A stretch of 64,000 nt of DNA from assembly GCA_029204225.1 (NCBI GenBank), contig CM055107.1:3662706-3726705 (forward strand), read 5' to 3'. This stretch comes from Diphasiastrum complanatum (lineage: Eukaryota > Streptophyta > Lycopodiopsida > Lycopodiales > Lycopodiaceae). The translations under genes and the position numbers were made by a program. Positions within the stretch are counted from its first letter, which is position 1. Each line of letters opens with the position of its first letter. The notes under the pieces were generated by a model, which saw only the letters and a list, made by a program, of their open reading frames with translations, had not been told where the DNA came from and did no database searches. This document shows positions 48,247 to 60,930 of the stretch, piece by piece.

Positions 48247-51200
48247 CTATTTCTTGAACAGACCTTTGTCTAAGGCCTTTGTGAAAATGTCAGCAACCAT
48301 CTCCTTCATTCCAATGAAAGTAGTATGCAGCTTCTTCTTCTCGATCAGATCCCTTATCAAGTGGTACTTGATTGCAACGTGTTTCGTCCTTGAGTGAAAC
48401 ACGGGATCCTTCTTCAGGTGTATTGTGGATGTATTATCCATCTACAAAATCAGAGGTTCATTCCTTGTTTTGCCCAGTTTGTCAAGGAACTGTTTGAGCC
48501 AAGTGATTTCATTGGCCATCTTTGCTGCTACTACGTACTCTGCTTCGCAAGATGATTGAGCCACGATGGCCCATTTTTTGTTGACCTAGAGAATTGCTGC
48601 TCCTGATGTGATGGTACATCCTCTTGAGACACTTTTAAAGTCGTCCTTGAGAGATGTCCAGCTAGCATCACTGTAGGAAAGCAGCTGGAACCCTGCATCA
48701 CGAGAATAATACAATCCAAAATCCTTCGTTAATTGAAGGTATTGCAAGATTCGTTTCGCAATCTTCCAATGAGTTGAGCCTGGATTCGTACTGAAATGGC
48801 TCATCCTGAACACGGCATATGCAATGTCAGGGCATGTGTTACTTGCAAGATACATTAGTGACCCGATCAGCTTCTTGTATGGTGTATGCTCCATCAATTC
48901 TTTTTCTTCTTCAGTCTTCGAACAATCCTCATTCATCAGGATTGTTCCTGCAAGCATTGGAGTATTTGCTCATTTGCAATTCACCATCCTGAAATCTTCT
49001 AGGATTTTTTAGGTATATCTGGACTGATGAAGGTACAATTTTCTTTCGTCATAGTCTCTGTCAATCTGTAAGCCAAGATAACATCTCGCTTCTCCTAGGT
49101 CTGCAATCTCGCAATGTTTCGAGATGTCATACTTCACCTCAGCAATAAGTTCTTCACTTTTGCAGAGTATCAGGGGGCCATCCGCATATACAACTACAAT
49201 GATGATCTTCCCATTTGTAATTCTTACATAAACGTTGGAATCAACTATTAGTGGCTTAAATCCCAAGGATTTTAGGGCTTGATCTTTCTTCTTATACCAT
49301 TGTTTCACTAATTGCTTTCAGACCGTAGATACTCCTGTGCATTCTACATTGATAAGTAGGAAGTGAATTCGAAATGTAGCCTGGAGGTTGATCCATGTAG
49401 ACCTCTTCATCTAGCTCACCATGTAAAAAGGCTGTCATTTCATCCACGATGTGAATCCTGAGATCATAAGCGGCTGCATATGCAAACAGTAGGCGTAGGG
49501 ACAAATATTTCATGACAAGAGAGAAAGTCTCAACATAGTCGATACCATATCTCTGAGAAAAACCTTTCGCTACAAGTCTGGCCTTATACTTTGAAATATT
49601 TCCATTCGGTCCATACTTCAGCTTGTATACCCACTTGCATTGTACAGTCTTTCAGTTATATGGTAATGGCTGCAACGTCCATACCTCATTCTTCTTCATA
49701 GATTCCATCTCCTCATTCATGGCTTGGATCGATTTGTCCTTTTCTGGAAATTCAATTGCTTCCTCGAATGTTTGTGGTTCTTCAGTGAATCTACAAAACT
49801 CTTCCGATGTAGAAGTTGCACTGCCTGGTACAAATCTTGTTGGCGCTCTTCGTTCTCTTGTCGATATTCTAGGAGATCCTTTTGGTACCACAATGCTCTT
49901 GCCTTTATCTGTTCTGCTAGATTCGGAACCATTTCGATTTACAGGTGTTGTAGCAGTAGGCTGGCTTGCAAATCTTTCTTCGTCTGATTCGTCGCTCGAA
50001 TGAGGTGCGACTCGAACATCTTCATCTGAGTGTTCGTCCTATGCTCCCTTTGTCACAGTTGGTAGGTCATAGTATTATCTTCCAAGGACTTCATAACTAA
50101 TAGGATCATTATTGGCCATTGTTCTGCTCTCATCGAATTTGACGTCTCTGACTGTCTTCATTGTGTTTGTCTCTGGCATATAGACTTTGTAGTATGACGA
50201 ACGATTGTCATATCCTACAAGATATCCTTGTTCTGCTTTCTCATCAAGCTTCTTTCGAATCTTGTCAAGAACATGTGCATATGCTGCACAGCCAAAAATT
50301 CGAATATGAGTCGGATTGGGTTTTCTACCCCACCATAATTTGTGTGGTGTTGTATGAGGAACACCAGATTTTCCTGTCCTATTCTGAATGTAAGCAGCTA
50401 TAGCTACTGCTTCAGCCCACAGCACTCTTGGAGCCTTCGAATAGGCCATCATGCATCTGGCGGCTTCTATGAGAGTCATGTTCTTTCTTTCTACAACACC
50501 GTTGTGTTGCGGTGTATAAGATGCAGTCCTTTTGTGAATGATTTCTTGATCATTGCAGAAATTAATGAATCGGTTTGAGATCTATTCTCCACCCCGATCT
50601 GTTCTGATCTGCTTCACCTTGTTTCCTGTGTATCTTTCTGCCCAGTTCACATACTCTATGAATTTGTGAAATGCATTTGATTTATTGTGAATGAAGTAGA
50701 CTCTAGAAAACCTATTATAATCATCAATAAAGGTGATATAATATTTTGAGCCTCCTATTGAGATCACGTTGAAAGGTCCATAGATGTCTGAATGTACTAG
50801 CTCCAGAATCTTTGTTGTTCTTTAGGAGTCCTTTACAAAAGGAGTACGTGACATCTTACCTTTTATACATGCATCACAGGTCATCGAATTGGTTGCATTC
50901 GAGATGCTCACCCCTGTGATTGCTCCATGATGGCTTGTTTGATACAGTTCCATTGAATTCATATGGCATAGTCTCCTGTGCCATAGAATATCTAACGAAT
51001 CATCATAAGTCTGATGTACTTGATCTGTAGATAGGCGTACCCTCAGGTGATACATGTTGCCTTTTCTTCTACCTTGTGTAATTAGTGTATTGGTGCTTGC
51101 ATCAACAACATTGCATGCTTCATCCGAGAACGTGACACACATCCCTGCATTAGCTATTCTTGCCACTGATAGCAAGTCCTGCTGCAGTGTAGGCACGAAC

Positions 51201-51310
51201 AAAATGTCTTCGAGTTGTCTGTCTTTGCCGTTTGTGTTGATCCGGAGTGTGCTGGCCCGGAGTAGCGCCCTGGTCGCGAGTAGTGGCTGAAACATCGAGT
51301 TGGGCATCGA
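48247..51310 (-). mobile_element. Copia pol: protease end, integrase, RT and RNase H, inactivated
   Basis: Minus-strand order: integrase N-terminus (DILWHRRLCHMNSMELYQTS, a CDACIKGK zinc motif), integrase core (YYITFIDDYNRFSRVYFIHN, RTDRGGE, then 50075-50479 with the WAEAVAIAAYIQNR box), RT (49009-49620, VVYADG in place of YVDD) and RNase H (YSDASWTSLKDDFKSVSRGC, HSRTKHVAIKYHLIRDLIEK, DIFTKAL). Several stops and frame changes. With the family E LTR at its lower side it is one element, cut at 51310 by the oppositely oriented copia. Confidence 0.92.
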
Positions 51311-51394
51311 GCTGGGACAGCGGCCCAGAGTGTGCTGGCCCAGGATGTATTAGGGAAGCGGCGGCCATGCAGGAGGGGTGGGGGGGTATTCTTA

Positions 51395-53420
51395 CTTTCA
51401 TCTAAAGCACAAGTATTTGAAAGCTCTCTTAAGTTCAAAGAATTTGTTGAGAAGTATCTTGATCACAAGCTCAAAACTTTTAAAGGGATAATGGTGGAGA
51501 ATATATCTCCAATGCATTTAAAGATTTTTGTGATCAAGAAGAAATTAAAAAAGAATTATCTTGTCCCTTCACCCCTCAACAAAATGGGGTAGCCGAGAGG
51601 AGGAATAGGACATTGTGTGAATGTTCTAAAGCCTTAAGGATTGATGCATGTTTACCAAAATCTCTTTGGGGATAAGCTCTCACTTGTGCTAACCATTTGC
51701 TGAATAGAATTCCATGTAGCTCTATTGAAGGCAAAACACCCTTTGAAGTCTTGTATGGGAGGAAGCCAAATCTCAAGGACTTAAAGGTGTTTGGATGCAT
51801 TTGCTATGTGCATACACCTTTGGAGAAAAGGACCAAGGAAGATCCATCATCAATCAAATGTATTATGCGCGGGTATGGCAAAGCAAGATATAAGGTATAC
51901 ATTCCATCTTCAAACAAGTTTGTGGTTTCTAGAGATATCATTTTTGATGAGGATAATATGCATAAACTTATTGATGGCTCAATCAAATCACCTATCAAGA
52001 GGGAGGTGGTCGAGGATCAAGATGTCATAGATCTTGAGGTGGAGCTAGAGCCAAGTGAATCAATCACTCCAAGAAGATCATCAAGGGTAAGAATGCAGCC
52101 ATTGAGGCTCACATACCAAGACAAGGGGAAGCAAGTCGAGGGTAATCCATCTTCATCCTTTGCACTCATTTCAAGTTTTGAAGAACCTTCATGTGTAGAA
52201 GATGCATTGAGTTCAAAGGAATGGTTTCAAGCTATGATAGATGAATATAATGCTTTGATGGAGAATGGCACATGGATCCTTGTTGATATACTCTTAAGAA
52301 TGTGATTGGATGGCTCAAGCAAAGGGCATAGATTTTGAAGAAACTTTTGCACCCCTGGCCAAGATGGTCACAATAAGGTTACTTCTTGCACTTGCTTCAC
52401 ATTTTGGTTGGATGCTCTTTCATATGGATGTTTCTAATGCATTATTAAATGGTTATTTGGAAGAAGACATCTTCGTGGAGTAGCCCCAAGGCTTCATCAA
52501 GCTCGGGATGGAAGGTAAAGTATGTCATCTTCAAAGGAGCTTATATGGTTTGAAGCAAGCATCAAGATCTTGGAATTCAAGACTTCATGATTTCTTAGTT
52601 TCTATTGAATTCACTCAAAGTGAATATGATCCAGATTTTTACATAATGTATGATGTAAATGGCATTGTACTTTTATTGATTTATGTAGATGACATCATCC
52701 TTAGTGGTGATAACGTTGATGGTATTGAGAAGACCAAGAAAAATCTATCACTAGAATTTAAGATGGTAGATCTTGGTCAACTTCACTTTATATTGGGCAT
52801 AGAAGTACTTAGGGGTTCAGATTTCATCTCTATTAGTCAAACTAAGTATGCTCAAAGTTTTCTCAATAGATTCAAGATGCAAGATTGCAAGCATGTAGAA
52901 ATACCAATGGAGCAAGATGTAAAACTGCCCAATAAAAGTCATGAAGCATCACTTATGGACATCACTCTTTATAGGCAATTTATATGCTCCTTAATGTGGA
53001 TCACCATAACTAGGCCTGATCTATGCTTTAGTGTGTGTAGGCTAAGTCAATATGCAAGATCCATTAGTGATATATTGGAAAAATGCTAAAAGGATCTTAA
53101 GATACATCTCGGGTACTCTAGATCATGGAATTCTCTATAGAGGAGATGTCATTGATTATTTTCCAGAGAATTCAAAGTTGATAGCATAGGGAAATCATCT
53201 CATTTACATTCTATGTGATTCTTCATGTCATATGTAGGTGCAATATCACTTTGTGAGGAAGCAAGTCATGGCAAAGGAGGTGGAGCTTCAACATGTGTCC
53301 TCAAGGGAATGTGTAGCTGATATCTTCACCAAAGCATTGGTAAAGGACTTGTTCATGAAGCATAGGACATCACTTGGAGTGTTATCAAAGTCTATGCTAA
53401 AACTAGTTGAAGAGGGAGTG
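51395..53420 (+). mobile_element. Copia integrase-RT-RNase H, inactivated
   Basis: The plus strand starts inside the integrase (FKEFVEKYLDHKLKTFKG, QQNGVAERRNRTLCE), continues with the C-terminal region (KTPFEVLYGRKPNLKDLKVF), the Glu/Ser-rich linker (to 52300), RT (HLQRSLYGLKQASRSWNSRL; YVDD motif in LLLIYVDDIILSG near 52685) and RNase H end (YHFVRKQVMAKEVELQHVSS, DIFTKALVKD). Stops near 52303, 52483 and 53087 break it. Its linker is related to the odd element at 21435-22340. Confidence 0.92.
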
Positions 53421-54062
53421 TGAGAAATTCAACTAGTCTAATCATATTTGCTACATTTGTTTATTTGGCAAATTGAGGCCAACATTATATTAGACTTAGA
53501 GTTTGACTTTTCAAAGTTATATTAGTCTAAATTTCATGTGAATAAACACTTTTGGAAAGTGTGGGAAAGTTAGAAGTCGAGTTTGAGTAGATTCAAATTT
53601 AAATGTTGGGTACATTGAATCTAGTCCCAAAAATAGTAGGATTTACATTTTGGAGGGAAAGCCAAGTGGCCAAATAGGGTTTGGACCTGTTATAAAAGAA
53701 TGTAACTCATGGAGAAGCGGATCTTCTCTCTTATCTATCTCATTTCATGCTTATACATGGTTCTCTTGGGTTCTACTATCCACTATACTTGTGATTGCTT
53801 GCAATTCTATGTGTAGAATGATCTATATCTGCTATTTTCAGGTTCACATGTGTGAAATACAATAGCTTGTTGGATTTGTATGGACAGCAATAGTACTTTA
53901 TGTTTTGATACATGTTTGATCAAGTTCTATTAGAGTTAGCATTCTATTTTGTATGTAGATGCTGAGTTTTCTACATTGGCAAGATTGGCGGAGTATCTTG
54001 TTTTGTAACCTAAGATCTTTAGATGATTTGGATCTGAATTGATCCCAAATATTTCGCAGTAG
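53421..54062 (+). repeat. Copia 3' LTR and adjoining repeat segment
   Basis: The polypurine tract GAAGAGGGAGTG directly precedes TGAGAAATTC at 53421. The part from 53745 is the segment shared with 38295-38625. The exact LTR end is not clear. Confidence 0.65.
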
Positions 54063-54547
54063 GTTAGGGGTGTGCGGAAGGTTCAAAGTTGATGAAATCA
54101 GCTAGGGATCGAGGGTGACCACGTGGTCGTACCCATTATAGGTGACGGTGAAATGGTCGGCATCGAAGGTGAAAAAGGACTGGTCCTGGATGAGTGGGAC
54201 TTCCATATTGGCCAATCGTCAGAACCGCAAGGCAGCCATCAGTGCGAAAAGTAGCTATCTCTTGTTCTGTGAGTAGTGGAAGGATGGTAAATTGTGAGGG
54301 TGCATGGGCGGCACTGCCAAGCGGGTCGGCGGGTAGATCGGGGAAAAGTCTCTCCCTCCTCTCGGCTAGGCGATGTCGACATGGATGGGGACGAATATAC
54401 GGTCTGCTGAGATGCGGATGGTGAGGTGCATGATGACATTGTGGGCCTCAAGGAGCGGCTGGGGCTTGATGATGGAGCTACACTAGTGAGTCGGGCTCTT
54501 TGTCTAGAGGGAGTAGCGACGTCAGAAAGGCGACGTTTCGGTGCCAT
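54063..54547 (-). mobile_element. Truncated gypsy gag start
   Basis: The minus strand starts MAPKRRLSDVATPSRQRARL (ATG at 54547-54545), Ser/Arg/Pro-rich, and after a frame change continues as FFTFDADHFTVTYNGYDHVV to a stop near 54103. Position downstream of the gypsy priming site argues for gag; the sequence itself is not recognised. Confidence 0.5.
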
Positions 54548-54599
54548 GGGGTCAATTTGGGAAGTACGGGATTGGAAGAAGGGAATGGAAGCTGTATGG

Positions 54600-54960
54600 T
54601 AGTTCGGGCTCTGATGGCGAGTCAAAGGGTTCGGCAAGTCAGCGGCGAGACAAGGTTGGCGAGTCAAGGATAGTGATGGAAAATCTCTGATGGCGAGTCA
54701 AGGAATCACAAAAAGTCTGATGGCGAGCCAGGAGATAACAATAAAGTGTCAAAAATCGAGGGTGCGAGTCAGGCAATTTGGCGAGTCAGCGGCGAGTCAG
54801 GCATTTTGACTCGCCGACTTCCAGAATGATGGCTCTGAGGCTGCTGGTCACTCTGTGTAAATGGCGAGTCAAATGGACAAGTAAAAATGAAAAAAAAATT
54901 AGGTACGCGACTCAGGACGTGAGTCAGAGATTTGACTCACCGAGGTCTCAGAACAAAGCT
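54600..54960. repeat. GAGTCA motif cluster in the gypsy leader
   Basis: About ten copies of GCGAGTCA or close variants, in both orientations, between the priming site and the gag start. Confidence 0.7.
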
Positions 54961-55090
54961 TATTGTTTGCTCAGCTCATTGGAAAAGTGGCAAGTCATGA
55001 AGGTAAGACAAAGGTGGAAAAAAACCTATAGGGGAGTGAAAAACCTATAAAAAATGCAAACAAAACCCAACTAGGTGTAGCTTAGTACCG

Positions 55091-56000
55091 TCTCCCCGGC
55101 AATGGCGCCAAAAAAATGTTAGACTCTTTCCATGCCTCCCTAATCGTCGCGATCAAGAGGGCAAAGTCGGGGTTTGGATTTCCAACCAGGTGAGTATCGA
55201 TGTAGTACGGGCTTCGATCCAATGGGGAGGGGATTAAGCTACAGATCTAAACGGGATCTAAACCTACCAAGGGTGTCAATCTTGGCATAAGATCTAGATG
55301 TGGAATGGCTTAGATGAGGGGTGAGGTTCTTGACGATCTTCTTGGCTCCTTTTGGGTTTTGATTTTGTGGTGATCCTCTTCTTGGTTCTTGGCTTTTTGG
55401 TAAATCCGGGTTTCTTGAGCTCTAGATCTTCTCCTCTTGAGGCTTATCTTCTCAAGGGAGGGGAACAATGAAAGTAAACCTACCCAATGGATCCTATTGA
55501 TCACTCCAAATGGTTTTCTAGCACCTACTTCACAAATGTATGGTTTTGTGGATTGATGGATAAAAACATGAGCTAATGATCATTCTATTATGTGATAGCA
55601 TGAATATGAAACAACAATCAAGCATTCATTCATCCACAAGCAAGCATACAATGACAAAATAAGAGGGCTTCACAAAGTAAGAAAATGTAGGAGGAGGCTT
55701 AGCTTCTCTCTATCAATCTCTATTTTTAGAATTCAAAAGCGATTACAAAACGGTATCACATCCCTACTTATAGGCAAAGCTAGGGTTAGGGTATGAGGTT
55801 CACCCAAAAACCATGTGCCATAACAAGTTGACTATCTTAAAAAAGTTATAACCCAAAATGCATTTAAAAACTACTTGGGTCCTTTCTTATTTTTGGCCCA
55901 TTGGAGTTTAGATCTATTTCTACTTCTCGCGCCTTTGGCTTACAAGTACAATGCACCTTCTAAGGGAGTCTGACGTTATATTACATATAGATCTAAATCT
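55091..56000 (-). repeat. Gypsy (Athila/Tat-type) priming site and 5' LTR
   Basis: The minus strand reads TGGCGCCATTGCCGGGGA (55110-55093), the priming site typical of plant Athila/Tat gypsy elements. The LTR begins at 55117 (ends ...AGTCTAACA on the minus strand). Its outer border is not determined; 56000 is a guess. Confidence 0.65.
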
Positions 56001-56225
56001 TTATGCCGACTCGACCATGCTTTTATTCTCGTCACCGTAAAATATGGGCAGGCGTTGGGCTTTGTTTTCGCTCATAGGCCGGTCCGCAACTCGTCGACCT
56101 TCTGAAATTGGCATTCTCGGTAAATCTAGATTCTGAAACTCCTTCTCAGTTATCCGTTGATGCTCCGAAATGTAGTTTGGCAGCTCGATTCCTTCATTTG
56201 ATATCCATCAGGATCTTTTTGGCAT

Positions 56226-56851
<626 letters not shown>

Positions 56852-57605
56852 ATCCCATGACCATTTGACATGTTCTTCAGGTGCATTGCTTTAAAAAAAA
56901 CATCCACTTCTGATACCGATTCATTGCAAATTCTGGTGTCATGCGATGCTTTTCCTAGAGAGATCATTGGTCTTTTTGATAAGGGAATTATTGTCCATGT
57001 TAGCAGCATCCTATGGATGATACATTTCGTGGCGGAATATTATGAATTCCAATCTTTTGGATTCGAGATTCCAGACATTGCTATTGTCAATTTGGACAGT
57101 GAAGTCCTCATAAATAATATTTTGAGTGTATACGATAAACACTCATTTGTAGTTGCACAACATGTTAAATGTCATAGATATATTTGTTTTTGCTCAGTAC
57201 TTAGAAGACGGGTGTGTTCATGATGTTGTGAATTGAGGTTCCACTCTTTTGCCATAGACACCAATCATTTTGTGTGTGAAGGATTTATTTATGCAAGTTG
57301 ATATAAATATGAAAGGACTCGGACATTTTTCCAAAATCTTATGTGTTGAACAATTGATATTTGTTCTTTTTGTTGCAAACCTTAAGTTCTGTACTAACAT
57401 TCAATGTGAAAATATGCATAAAGAGTGGTTTTGATCAGATCATGGATGCATGGATAATAATTTGTTGTTTATGTTTTGGATGCATGCAGCGTGTAACTTT
57501 ATCTTTCTACGTCTATATTGTGGGTAAATAGCAGAAGAAAACGATGTAAACAATATTACTCCGAAGTGTGTACGCAATCATTTATCATACAAAACTCCGG
57601 AGAAT

Positions 57606-57692
57606 ACTTCTTGGTTTCCAAGGGGAGGTTCGAACCTGGGACCAAAGAAACTTTGGATGCCAAGCTAACCAGTTGAGCCAACCCCGTTGGGT
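57606..57692 (-). mobile_element. tRNA-derived SINE with 13-bp target duplications
   Basis: On the minus strand an internal Pol III promoter is visible: box A TGGCTCAACTGG (57680-57669) and box B GGTTCGAACC (57636-57627). The 87-base unit is flanked by identical 13-base direct repeats AACTCCGGAGAAT (57593-57605 and 57693-57705). The arms do not fold as a functional tRNA. It is very short for a SINE, so it may be 3'-truncated. Confidence 0.85.
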
Positions 57693-57781
57693 AACTCCGG
57701 AGAATGAAACGATTCCAGGATGAAAGGCAAGATTAAACCGTAGTTGACAAGCTAAGAAAAGAGCTTTACATTCATATAGAG

Positions 57782-58260
57782 GTGAAGTTGTTTCAGAAGT
57801 TGGCACCAATGACACCATTGGAGCATTCACTACCCCCAGAACATGTGCATACAAACCAATTGTACATGACTCCAGATCTTGAAAGCAAGTCCGAGAAGAC
57901 ACGTAGGTTAAATCGAAGACGAATGGCAAAGAGAAGAAATTTAGCTTTGCAATTCTCTTTGGTTGAGCCTACTGTTACGTTTGGATGCAACGACACAATT
58001 TCTATACGGGAGTCGCACAAAATAGTAAATGAAAATTTGACATGCATACCAAGTGTTTGTAATATTATGACACCAGTTCCATTTATGCCAAGCATACGGG
58101 ATCAACCTATTGATATGCAAGTTGTTTCTGTTCCATCTAACAGAAACAAACATACATCATTTTCATTTTTAAAATAGCATGGTGAGAAAATACCTTCCTA
58201 TCATGATGCGGGTTTGATGGAACATAAGTGTGTTCATTGTGAAGTTTTGAGATAGAAGCA
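57782..58260 (+). mobile_element. Possible Helitron ORF N-terminal remnant
   Basis: The open frame to 58177 has a basic segment (RRLNRRRMAKRRN). Just after it, in a broken frame, YHDAGLMEHKCVHCEVL resembles the zinc-binding 'LG.M...C.HC.ALHW' signature found near the N-terminus of Helitron helicase proteins. No helicase or Rep motif is present. The family call is tentative. Confidence 0.35.
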
Positions 58261-58358
58261 GCAGTGCATTTTCAACAGAATGGAGCTATAATCACTCTCT
58301 TACATTTGCTTTCCTGGGTGTAAAATTAGATAAGTCTAATGCTAATACGTTTGTGCCA

Positions 58359-58612
58359 TCAAATAAGTGGATTGCTTCTTACGAATGAGCCTACGTTCTC
58401 ACAAATATATATATTGGATGCAGATGATTTGCAACTAGAAAGAAGGTTGAGTGCAGGTGCGCACAAATCCCACTCTAGTTTTTCTGTTCCTCCATTTAAG
58501 TCTGGAATATACATAGCATCATAGAAAAATATTCCAAAATCTGCAAGTTCTTTTGTCGTTCGTCCTTTGTATTGCAATTTGCCAATTTCTGAATGGATGA
58601 CATCTATAATAC
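58359..58612 (-). pseudogene. Relative of transposon gene A (fragment A')
   Basis: After an acceptor TTTCTTTCAG the minus strand reads IIDVIHSEIGKLQYKGRTTK then ELADFGIFFYDAMYIPDLNG and GTEKLE. This aligns with gene A of the 9.3-kb element (ILDVIHSDVGKLQY, LADCGIYFYESLYAP, GKLE). Similarity ends after KLE and the frame stops at 58359. It keeps in one frame the part that is shifted in gene A. No matching TIR is found nearby. Confidence 0.7.
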
Positions 58613-59742
58613 CTGAAAGAAAGATTACAGGTTCTCATTCATGTATATTTCATGGACATAAATCTGCAATACAATATTATAATAAGTTCCCACTCATAAA
58701 TACAATTACATATTCAAAAATGACAAGCAATCCAAAAGATTAAGATACTTACAATAACATTTTCGAAAATCATGTTGATTAACAGCATTCAATTTAAGTT
58801 CTATACATGTACAAGCACCTCTGAAATGGTTTGTCCTCTTGGAGATACTTTGAAATCAATAATCCGACCTTTCCAATAAGATCTATATGTATACTTGGCC
58901 TTTTTCTTTTGGTGAAAAGCCCCTCTCGTCGATAGATGCATCAGTACCCAAGAAGCCTTATGTTCTTCATACACTTACTTGTGGATACTTTTCACTAGTC
59001 CTACATTCAATATGCAACAAGCAGCTACCACTCGACTTGGGAAGGGACATGCTTCCCTTGTTTAGTAAGAGAGGTTTTGTTTCAGGAAGTCCATCTGAGA
59101 TGCTTGGAGTAAGTGTAGACTTTTTATACCATTGTCACCCCCACATCCTTATGTAGCATAGACATGTTGTATCAATCTTTCGTCCCCACATTGGGTCAGT
59201 ATCTCGAGATTACAGACTACCATGTTAACTCGTATGATTTGGGCAAAGCCCTCTATTCCACACGAGATCCTCCTTGTCGAGTTTGCTATCTATACAAGTC
59301 GATACAGCTTTATATTCAAAAAGTTCAGGCACTTCTAGATGCAAAGGGGAGATATACATAGATAGCTTTTACTTCTTTGGAGATATCTTCATGAGCTCCC
59401 ATTGATACCACACTTGACATATAGATTTACTAGTCTTACATGCCTTATAGTGGCCGCACAAGCCAGCCTATAGTAAGCTTACAATCTACTAGACCAGTAA
59501 TTCAAATCTTCCAAATATGAATTGTGTTTTCCGGGTCATGCGAATTATGCTACATAAAAACCATTATGTCAAGAATTGATTAGGCCACACGGACATAGCG
59601 GGGGGGGGGAACACATCTTGACAAACGGCCCTTCTAACTACGGGAACTTCTCTAATGTGGGGAGGGGCGGACTACTACAAGTGCAACAAGTAATGCAATA
59701 TGGTTACGAAGGATTCTACATTATCTACAGATGGTACAAGAT
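58613..59742. other. Stretch without a recognised gene
   Basis: Short frames only; retroelement pieces are likely because copia RNase H follows. No domain recognised. Confidence 0.35.
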
Positions 59743-59994
59743 TCACCTACGATACTTCAGTGCAACAATCAGAGTTGAATTAAATTGGCAAAAAATCCAA
59801 TTTTTCACAGCATGACAAAGCACATTGAAGTACGACACTTCATCAGAGAGAACATTCAAAGTGGTGAAGTGGAGCTTATCTATTGTCCTACGAAAGAGCG
59901 AGTTGCAAATATCTTTACCAAAGGACTTGGCAAAGAAAAATTTCAAAAGTTTAGAGAACTTCCAAGAATAATAGATAACACCAACAATTTGTAG
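59743..59994 (+). mobile_element. Copia RNase H C-terminal fragment
   Basis: KNPIFHSMTKHIEVRHFIRE, then YCPTKERVANIFTKGL, the usual end of copia pol. Cut on the left; stops at 59994. Confidence 0.85.
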
Positions 59995-60131
59995 GCTTGA
60001 TTCCAGCTCAACGATCTGCCTATCGGTCTTCTTCCAACGAACTACCATCAGTCCAAGCGCAACTCCTCCAATGATCTTCTTGCAACTCTGCAAAAGCTAA
60101 CTCTCTCTGTCACAAGCCTGCTCTGATACCA

Positions 60132-60930
60132 TGCCAAAATCTGATCCACAAATCGAAATGGAATTAACTAATCGTATTAGCACTCACACACACCAAGACC
60201 AGCATAAGAGATTAAGAGAGCTTAGTATATAGAGAGTGAGTAAAGCTCTATAGAATGGAATTAATCTATAATGGGGCGCCAGCCTACCTAAATAATTTCT
60301 CTATAGCTTGTGAAAAGCCAAAAGCCAAAAGCTAAAGCTAAAGGCAAAAAGCTGATTGCTATTATTGATACCTATTTTGGGTAAAGAGCCATAATGATTT
60401 ACCAAATAATAAAACCAAATTCTATTCTAAAACTAGTGCACCCACCTATATGCATGGATAACTATATTGACTCCAAATTTTACTATAAATAAAATTTTGG
60501 CTTGCCATTACACCTTTCTCGGCTTGCCAAGTCCCCGCATGTTCAAATTAGGATGTATTAGACATTGGCCAAAAGTAGGAGCACTATGCTAGTTAGATTT
60601 TGGCTTCAATTAAGACATTGGGCACTATGCCTATTTAAACAAATGGCCTCCCTACGTGGTGTGCTAAAAATAGAAATGGCATTTAAAGCCCATGTCTATG
60701 CATATAAGTGTAGGCTTGTCCATAATCACTAGTACACCATAGCAAGTCTCCAAGATTTTAAGCAAAGTGCCAAGTGGCATGAATATGACAAGCCAAAGCT
60801 TTTCATTACTTGTAAAGCAACTAGAACTTTGATATGTTAACCACTAGGCCTAAAAAATTTTGAGTAAAAAAACTTCTGAAACATATTATGCTCAAGCGCA
60901 ATGGGAGTGTAGTTGTCTCCTAACTCCAAC
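60132..60930 (-). repeat. Copia 5' LTR with priming site
   Basis: GCTCTGATACCA at 60120-60131 is the minus-strand tRNA-Met priming site. The LTR begins at 60132 and probably ends at 60930 (minus strand TGTTGGAG...TTTTGGCA). Only about 120 bases of its interior remain (to about 60000). Confidence 0.65.

Noticed and set aside
57606-57692. A functional tRNA gene
   Set aside because: Boxes A and B are present, but acceptor and anticodon arms do not pair properly and target duplications flank it, so it is a SINE.
58300-58350. A transposon end near fragment A' (CTAATG at about 58337)
   Set aside because: Only six bases match the TIR end, as expected by chance, and no partner repeat is found.
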